This document shows, one piece after another, positions 6,860 to 11,538 of a stretch of 11,538 bases of DNA; position 1 is the first letter of the stretch, and every line of letters begins with the position of its first letter. Location of the stretch: contig JAEWPL010000259.1 in assembly GCA_023460615.1 (NCBI GenBank), positions 1 to 11,538 on the forward strand, read 5' to 3'. Source of the stretch: Pseudomonadota bacterium (lineage in GTDB: Bacteria; Pseudomonadota; Gammaproteobacteria; Enterobacterales; Succinivibrionaceae). Below the pieces are notes generated by a model that was not told the origin of the DNA, made no database searches, and worked only from the letters and a program-made list of their open reading frames with translations. The position numbers and the translations under genes were made by a program.

Positions 6860-7631
6860 TAAAGACTCCGTATTAGGTACCTTTGTTATTATTGTTACCT
6901 TCTGCTTAGTTTGCTCTGTATTAGTATCATCAGCTGTAGTAGCACTTGATCCTTTCAAGACTGCTGCTGTTGCTAATGATCGTCAGGTAAACATTCTTAA
7001 AGTATCAGGCTTTGAAGTAGAAGATTCAGTAGCAAAGACATTCGCAAAGCACATTGAAGCTCACCTAATTGAGGTGGACACCGGTGCTTTAGCTGATGAC
7101 GTTGTAAGCCAAGATCAAATCGAAGGTTACAACTTTGCATCTTTAGCTAAGAAACCACAATCATCTGTAAAGATTGCTAAAGACAAGGATGTTGCAGGTA
7201 TCTTAACTCACTCAAAGTACATGCCTATCTACTTTGCAAAAGATGACAATGGTCAAGTTACTCGTGTAATCCTACCTTTCTATGGTCAAGCTCTATGGTC
7301 AACAGTGTATGGCTATGTAGCAATTTCACCTGCTGATGCTAACACCATTTTAGGTGTTACCTTCTACTCACACGGTGAGACCCCAGGTTTAGGTGGTGAG
7401 ATTGACAATCCACGTTGGCAAGCTCTATGGGTTAACAAGAAGTTAACTGATGAGTCTGGTGCTTATAAGTTCCAGATCACCAAGAATGCAGCAGATCAGA
7501 ACTTTGATATCGATGCATTATCAGGTGCAACTCTAACTTCTAATGGCGTAAACAACACTGCAGCTTACTGGCTAGGTGATGCTTACAAGCCTTTCTTAGA
7601 AAAGCTAAAAAATGGAGAGATCACTAAATGA
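6846..7631 (+). CDS. nqrC: Na+-translocating NADH:quinone reductase subunit C
   Basis: NqrC has one N-terminal membrane helix (about residues 12-33) and a periplasmic FMN-binding domain that receives electrons within the NQR complex. The 261-residue protein shows the family blocks VILPFYGQALWSTVYGYVA, GETPGLGGEIDNPRW and the flavinylation motif LSGATLTSNGVNNT. The acceptor is T229, equivalent to T225 in V. cholerae. The stretch at about residues 75-110 is less like Vibrio NqrC. The gene starts with GTG inside nqrB, with AGGAG at 6833-6837 eight bases upstream. It ends in a 4-base ATGA overlap with nqrD, which suggests translational coupling. Attachment of FMN to this threonine and to that in NqrB needs an ApbE-type flavin transferase, whose gene is not in this window. 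Confidence 0.97.
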   Translation: MSKLNKDSVLGTFVIIVTFCLVCSVLVSSAVVALDPFKTAAVANDRQVNILKVSGFEVEDSVAKTFAKHIEAHLIEVDTGALADDVVSQDQIEGYNFASLAKKPQSSVKIAKDKDVAGILTHSKYMPIYFAKDDNGQVTRVILPFYGQALWSTVYGYVAISPADANTILGVTFYSHGETPGLGGEIDNPRWQALWVNKKLTDESGAYKFQITKNAADQNFDIDALSGATLTSNGVNNTAAYWLGDAYKPFLEKLKNGEITK

Positions 7632-8284
7632 GTAAAGGTCCTAGCTTAAAGGAAACTTTCCTAACACCAATCATTGCAAATAACCCTGTAATGATTCAGG
7701 TATTAGGTATTTGTTCTTCCTTAGCTGTTACCTCCAGCATGAAGACTGCATTCGTTATGGGTCTATCAGTTACCGCAGTATGTGCAATTGCAAACTTAGT
7801 AATTTCAATTGTACGTAACTATATCCCTAACTCTGTACGTATTATTGCTCAGATGACAGTTATTGCATCATTGGTAATTCTAGTTGATCAGATCTTAAAG
7901 GCTTTTGCTTACGATCTATCAAAGCAATTATCAGTGTATGTTGGTTTGATTATTACTAACTGTATTGTTATGGGTAGAACTGAAGGCTTTGCACTTAAGT
8001 CAAAACCACTACCATCTTTATTAGACGGTTTAGGCAACGGCTTAGGTTACATGCTAGTTCTATGCGTTGTAGCTACTATCCGTGAAGTATTCGGCTCTGG
8101 TACCTGGTTTGGCATGACTGTATTACAGTCTGTAAACAATGGCGGTTGGTATGTTCCATGTGGTTTACTTGTAATGCCACCATGTGCATTCTTCTTAGTA
8201 GGTCTTTTAATTTGGGTGGTTAAAACCTTCCGTAAAGATTTACAAGAGCCACTTGAGTATGATACCCATAGGGAGGATTACTAA
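7628..8284 (+). CDS. nqrD: Na+-translocating NADH:quinone reductase subunit D
   Basis: NqrD is an inner-membrane subunit with about six helices, paired with NqrE in inverted topology. Together they hold an iron centre or [2Fe-2S] cluster in the middle of the membrane. The 218-residue product retains both ligand cysteines at the Vibrio positions: C29 in VLGICSSLAV and C112 in GLIITNCIVMGR. Other conserved blocks are NNPVMIQVLG, IRNYIPNSVRIIAQM, LVDQILKAFAYDLSKQLSVY and LLDGLGNGLGY. The start ATG overlaps the nqrC stop (ATGA), with GGAGAG at 7614-7619 as ribosome-binding site. The C-terminal tail after the last helix (about residues 199-218) is hydrophilic and slightly longer than in Vibrio (210). 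Confidence 0.98.
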   Translation: MSKGPSLKETFLTPIIANNPVMIQVLGICSSLAVTSSMKTAFVMGLSVTAVCAIANLVISIVRNYIPNSVRIIAQMTVIASLVILVDQILKAFAYDLSKQLSVYVGLIITNCIVMGRTEGFALKSKPLPSLLDGLGNGLGYMLVLCVVATIREVFGSGTWFGMTVLQSVNNGGWYVPCGLLVMPPCAFFLVGLLIWVVKTFRKDLQEPLEYDTHREDY

Positions 8285-8286
8285 TA

Positions 8287-8886
8287 ATGTTAGAGCATTA
8301 TATTTCTCTCTTCATTAAGAGTGTCTTTGTTGAGAACATGGCTTTAGCCTTCTTCTTAGGTATGTGTACCTTCTTAGCTGTGTCTAAGAAAGTATCAACC
8401 TCAGCAGGTTTAGGTGCAGCCGTTATCATGGTTCAGTTACTTGCAGTTCCTGTAAATAACTTAATCAATACTTATATTTTAAAACCTGATGCATTAGTAA
8501 CTGGCTTAGACTTATCATTCCTAAGCTTCATTACTTATATCGGTGTTATCGCAGCTTTAGTGCAAATTCTAGAAATCTTCCTAGACAAGTACGTACCATC
8601 CTTGTATGCAGCACTAGGTATTTTCTTACCATTGATCACTGTAAACTGCGTTATCTTCGCAGGTGTATCCTTCATGGTTCAACGTGAGTACAACTTCGCT
8701 GAATCTGTTGTATATGCATTAGGCTCTGGTTCATCATGGGCTTTAGCTATCATTGTTCTTGCAGCTATTAACGAGAAGTTAAAGTATGCAAGTGCACCAG
8801 CAGGCCTTCGTGGTTTACCTTTAACCTTTATCACAGCAGGCTTGATGGCAATTGCTTTCATGTCCTTCTCTGGTATTCAGTTATAA
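8287..8886 (+). CDS. nqrE: Na+-translocating NADH:quinone reductase subunit E
   Basis: NqrE is the partner of NqrD, an inner-membrane protein with about six helices in 199 residues. Its two ligand cysteines are present: C27 in FFLGMCTFLAVS and C121 in ITVNCVIFAG. Both fall in the half-helices that clasp the metal centre. The family blocks ENMALAFFLGMC, YIGVIAALVQILEI, VPSLYAALGIFLPLITVNC and a C-terminal run RGLPLTFITAGLMAIAFMSF are intact. A very strong ribosome-binding site, GGGAGGA at 8271-8277, lies nine bases before the ATG, and nqrD stops two bases before it. The same family includes RnfA/RsxA, but the full nqrA-F context settles the assignment. Confidence 0.98.
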   Translation: MLEHYISLFIKSVFVENMALAFFLGMCTFLAVSKKVSTSAGLGAAVIMVQLLAVPVNNLINTYILKPDALVTGLDLSFLSFITYIGVIAALVQILEIFLDKYVPSLYAALGIFLPLITVNCVIFAGVSFMVQREYNFAESVVYALGSGSSWALAIIVLAAINEKLKYASAPAGLRGLPLTFITAGLMAIAFMSFSGIQL

Positions 8887-8895
8887 GGGGGATAC

Positions 8896-10122
8896 ATGTT
8901 TACTATTGTATCTGGTGTGATTATGTTCGTTGCTATCGTAGTTATCTTGGTAGCATTGATCTTAGTTGCTAGAAAGTTCTTAGTACAATCTGGCGACATT
9001 ACTATGGGCGTTAATGGCGATCCTAAGCTTGCTATGAAGTGTCCTGCTGGTGGTAAGTTATTAAATAACTTATCAGAAAAGGGTATCTTCGTATCATCAG
9101 CTTGCGGTGGTCGTGGTGCTTGCGGTCAATGTAAAGTTAAGGTAACCAAAGGTGGCGGTAACGTATTACCTATTGAGTACTCACACTTTAGCAAAAAAGA
9201 GATTAAAGAAGGCTGGCGTCTTGCTTGTCAGGTAACTGTTAAGAACGATTGCGAAATCGAATTACCTGCCTCAGTATTTGGCGTTAAGAAGTGGGAATGT
9301 GAGGTTATTTCTAACCACAACGTTGCTACCTTCATTAAAGAGTTAAGACTACGTATTCCTGAGGGTGAGGAAGTTCCATTCCGCGCTGGTGGTTACATCC
9401 AGATTGAAGCTCCTGCTCATACTGTTAAGTATTCAGACTTTGACATTGAGCCTCAATACATTGGCGCTTTCAAGCACTTTGGTTTTGATAAGCTAGTATC
9501 AAAGGTAGATACTCCAACCATCAGAGCTTACTCTATGGCTAACTACCCAGGTGAGAAAGGTCTTATCATGTTGAACGTACGTATTGCTACACCTCCATTT
9601 AGCAATCCATCAGCTCCTCCAGGAATCATGTCTTCCTACATTTGGAGCTTAAAGCCTGGTGATAAGGTAACTATTTCAGGCCCATTCGGTGAGTTCTTTG
9701 CTCGCGATACCGACAATGAAATGGTATTCATCGGTGGTGGTGCTGGTATGGCTCCTATGCGTTCACATATCTTTGATCAGCTAAAGAGATTAAATTCAAA
9801 GCGTAAGATTTCTTTCTGGTACGGTGCACGTTCCTTAAACGAAGTTTTCTATGCTGATGAGTTCGATCAATTAGCTAAAGAGCATCCAAACTTCACATGG
9901 CACTTAGCATTATCTGATCCTCAACCTGAAGATCATTGGACTGGTTTAACAGGCTTTATTGCTAACGTTCTATACGAGCAGTACTTACGTGATCACAAGA
10001 ATCCTGAAGACGTTGAGTACTACATGTGTGGTCCTCCAATGATGTCTAAGTCAGCAGTTGATATGTTACATTCACTAGGTGTTGAAGACGAGAACATCTT
10101 ATTCGATAACTTTGGTGGTTAG
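8896..10122 (+). CDS. nqrF: Na+-translocating NADH:quinone reductase subunit F (NADH dehydrogenase)
   Basis: NqrF is the electron entry subunit: it oxidises NADH through FAD and passes electrons to a [2Fe-2S] cluster. At 408 residues it equals the V. cholerae protein in length. One membrane helix (about 4-26) is followed by a ferredoxin-like domain with ligands C70, C76, C79 and C111 (ACGGRGACGQC and LACQ). Next comes the FAD domain with RAYSMANYP (R210, Y212, S213), then the NADH domain with GGGAGMAPMRSH (280-291), WYGARSLNEVFY and CGPPMM (C378). The C-terminus DNFGG is the family ending. The ribosome-binding site AAGGGGG at 8885-8891 overlaps the nqrE stop and sits four bases from the ATG. 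It is the last gene of the operon. Confidence 0.98.
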   Translation: MFTIVSGVIMFVAIVVILVALILVARKFLVQSGDITMGVNGDPKLAMKCPAGGKLLNNLSEKGIFVSSACGGRGACGQCKVKVTKGGGNVLPIEYSHFSKKEIKEGWRLACQVTVKNDCEIELPASVFGVKKWECEVISNHNVATFIKELRLRIPEGEEVPFRAGGYIQIEAPAHTVKYSDFDIEPQYIGAFKHFGFDKLVSKVDTPTIRAYSMANYPGEKGLIMLNVRIATPPFSNPSAPPGIMSSYIWSLKPGDKVTISGPFGEFFARDTDNEMVFIGGGAGMAPMRSHIFDQLKRLNSKRKISFWYGARSLNEVFYADEFDQLAKEHPNFTWHLALSDPQPEDHWTGLTGFIANVLYEQYLRDHKNPEDVEYYMCGPPMMSKSAVDMLHSLGVEDENILFDNFGG

Positions 10123-10140
10123 TAACTAACAATCAATGAG

Positions 10141-10167
10141 AAAAGGGGAGCAATTGCTCCCCTTTTT
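10141..10167 (+). terminator. Strong intrinsic terminator of the nqr operon
   Basis: Bases 10141-10166 form a perfect 26-base palindrome with arms of 13 bases (AAAAGGGGAGCAA and its complement). The core is GGGGAGC paired with GCTCCCC, followed by five T residues (10163-10167). It lies 18 bases after the nqrF stop. Because the palindrome has an A-run on its left side it could also terminate transcripts arriving on the opposite strand. Confidence 0.95.
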
Positions 10168-10256
10168 GCGTATTAGGTTACAGAAAAGAAACTTTTGCAA
10201 GGAAAGAAGTTAAATCTTTGATATGATTAGAATAATTTTGGTTTAGAGAAAACAAT

Positions 10257-10260
10257 GGAG
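10257..10260 (+). promoter_or_regulatory. Ribosome-binding site deciding the start of the AAA-ATPase-like gene
   Basis: GGAG lies six bases before the ATG at 10267, an ideal spacing. The alternative ATG at 10255 overlaps this site and has only a weak AGAG further upstream, so the downstream start is preferred. Confidence 0.6.
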
Positions 10261-10266
10261 CTTAAA

Positions 10267-11538
10267 ATGTTAAAAAATATACCTAGTCCTTTTGATACTT
10301 TAGAAGAACTCTTTAATAAAAATTGCGTGTTTGTAGATAAGACTCAGTACATTGAACAATATGAAAAAGCAAATAAATCTATAACTACTTTTACAAGACC
10401 TCGAGGCTTTGGTAAATCAATATTTTTACAATGCTTGTATTACTATTATGATATAGCGTTAAAAGAGAAGATGGATAAAATCCTCTTCAACACTTATATC
10501 TATAATCATCCAACATCTTATAAGTCTAAATATGCTGTCATAAAATTTGATTTTTCAATAATTGATACTAAAAGCTCTGCAGGCTCAATAAAGATTGACT
10601 TTAGGCTTTGTGCTATCAAGGGCATAAGTGATTTCTATAAAAGATACCCAGATATCATCCCACAAGAACTTAAAGACCTTGCTAAAGCAACAGAAACTAC
10701 ATTTGATGATGTTATTGAAACTTACTACTTTAATGATGACAAGTTTAAGCAAACAGCAGAAATTCTTGAGGAGTTTTTAGTATCTTTAAAAGAGCAAAAA
10801 ATTCCATACAACATAATGGTTCTTATAAATGAGAACGACAATTTTACTAATGGAGTACTTGAGCAAGATAAGGGCTTTTTATACGGTGTAGTAAATCCAA
10901 GTAAAGAGATCTTTAGCTTTTACAAAACACTATTAAGCTATCACCATGAAGGTGTTATTAAAAAGATCTTTTCAGTAAGTACTTTTAAAAGCATACTCAA
11001 TGTAGATACCAAAGACACTGATTTAGTTTTAAATGAGGCTGCAGGCTTTACTAAAGATGAAGTTTTACAAGTAATCAAAGAAACAGTTGAACCTACACTA
11101 TGTAAGTCATCAATAGATGAACTACTAGACATTATCATCTCTCGTTTTGAAGGTTACAGCTTTTCAAATAACGCAAATCAAAAAGTAATTAAACCTAGTA
11201 GTGTCTTTAAGTTTTTACAAGATTTAGAAGATAACTTTGGTAATGATCCTGATTATGCTCAGAGTGTAAGTCGCGATTATGGAAATCATATTTTATACAC
11301 CTGCCTAAAACTAATGCCAAAGGAAGTAAGTGAAAAATTAGTTGATACCATCATAAAGAAAAATCCATTGTATTTAGAAGACAGCGTAGCTATAGGTAAA
11401 GGTGGACCTTCAACACAATTAAGTTATGATGAAGGTGTAGCACTGCTTTATTATCTTGGTTTTCTTACGGTTATGCCTCATGCTGAGGTTAAACACTCAT
11501 TTGGAGAGGTTAATCCTAAGAATACCTATCTTAAGTTT
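10267..11538 (+). CDS. AAA-ATPase-like protein (PF09820-type), 3' end outside window
   Basis: An open frame of 424 codons runs to the window edge with no stop, so the gene is incomplete rather than visibly broken. The layout fits the AAA-ATPase-like family: PSPFDTLEELFNKNCVFVDKTQYIEQYE at the N-terminus, TRPRGFGKS (residues 43-51) as the Walker A-like loop, then KYAVIKFDFS. Many members carry a C-terminal PD-(D/E)XK nuclease-like domain (DUF1703), which would lie past the window. Family members usually read RPRRFGKS and LIDEYDNF; here these are RPRGFGKS and LINENDNF (N188, E189, N190, D191). ATP hydrolysis may therefore be altered. The biological role of the family is not established. The gene follows the nqr terminator and so has its own promoter; TATGAT at 10222-10227 is a possible -10 without a clear -35. 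Codon use is more AT-rich than in the nqr genes. Confidence 0.82.
   Translation, partial: MLKNIPSPFDTLEELFNKNCVFVDKTQYIEQYEKANKSITTFTRPRGFGKSIFLQCLYYYYDIALKEKMDKILFNTYIYNHPTSYKSKYAVIKFDFSIIDTKSSAGSIKIDFRLCAIKGISDFYKRYPDIIPQELKDLAKATETTFDDVIETYYFNDDKFKQTAEILEEFLVSLKEQKIPYNIMVLINENDNFTNGVLEQDKGFLYGVVNPSKEIFSFYKTLLSYHHEGVIKKIFSVSTFKSILNVDTKDTDLVLNEAAGFTKDEVLQVIKETVEPTLCKSSIDELLDIIISRFEGYSFSNNANQKVIKPSSVFKFLQDLEDNFGNDPDYAQSVSRDYGNHILYTCLKLMPKEVSEKLVDTIIKKNPLYLEDSVAIGKGGPSTQLSYDEGVALLYYLGFLTVMPHAEVKHSFGEVNPKNTYLKF

Noticed and set aside
8287..8886. Reading nqrD/nqrE as the related rnf/rsx subunits
   Set aside because: The gene order nqrA-F, the NqrA and NqrF proteins and the NqrB/NqrC flavin motifs identify Na+-NQR. 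Rnf would show RnfB and RnfC with ferredoxin-type clusters.
10941..11138. Minus-strand open frame within the ATPase-like gene
   Set aside because: It is low-complexity (Ser/Thr/Leu-rich), the antisense image of a long intact coding frame, and has no start context.
1..11538. CRISPR arrays, tRNA or rRNA genes, insertion sequences
   Set aside because: I saw no regularly spaced direct repeats, no cloverleaf-like or rRNA-like segments, and no transposase or terminal inverted repeats.

Overview
The window looks like chromosomal DNA from an AT-rich gammaproteobacterium. The ispA-dxs pair, YajQ, a short AmpG-type permease and a complete nqrABCDEF operon all resemble enteric or Vibrio proteins. The incomplete last gene belongs to an AAA-ATPase-like family that is often found in many copies in gut anaerobes of the Succinivibrionaceae. 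I infer that family or a close relative, but no taxonomic marker gene is present to prove it. Every gene I could support lies on the + strand.

Region 1 (1-3877) is a tightly packed run of four genes. It holds the 3' end of ispA (farnesyl diphosphate synthase), dxs (first enzyme of the MEP isoprenoid pathway), yajQ (small nucleotide-binding protein) and an ampG-like MFS permease for muropeptide recycling. Gaps are 4, 3 and 11 bases, so they are probably co-transcribed. Two details stand out. DXS has Asn where the family normally has His just after the catalytic Glu, and a perfect 11-bp inverted repeat lies in the first codons of the permease gene.

Region 2 (3878-4249) is the only long gap. 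It is very AT-rich and seems to be the regulatory region of nqr. It holds a possible upstream promoter, a large nested inverted repeat, an extended -10 element, and a leader with a 14-bp hairpin followed by five T residues.

Region 3 (4250-10166) is a complete nqrABCDEF operon encoding the sodium-pumping NADH:quinone oxidoreductase. Genes overlap or are separated by no more than 9 bases, and most have strong Shine-Dalgarno sequences. All cofactor ligands I could check are present: covalent FMN threonines in NqrB and NqrC, paired cysteines in NqrD and NqrE, and the four [2Fe-2S] cysteines plus FAD and NADH motifs in NqrF. The operon ends in a textbook intrinsic terminator. The maturation genes apbE and nqrM do not follow it.

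Region 4 (10167-11538) is a short spacer and then the start of an AAA-ATPase-like gene that runs off the window. Its Walker A-like motif is nearly intact, but the usual Walker B block carries substitutions.

IspA and DXS supply polyprenyl precursors, including those for the quinone that NQR reduces, but this is a loose metabolic link rather than evidence of a joint system. I do not see a clearly new multi-gene system here. The best leads are the nqr leader, the DXS substitution and the altered ATPase.
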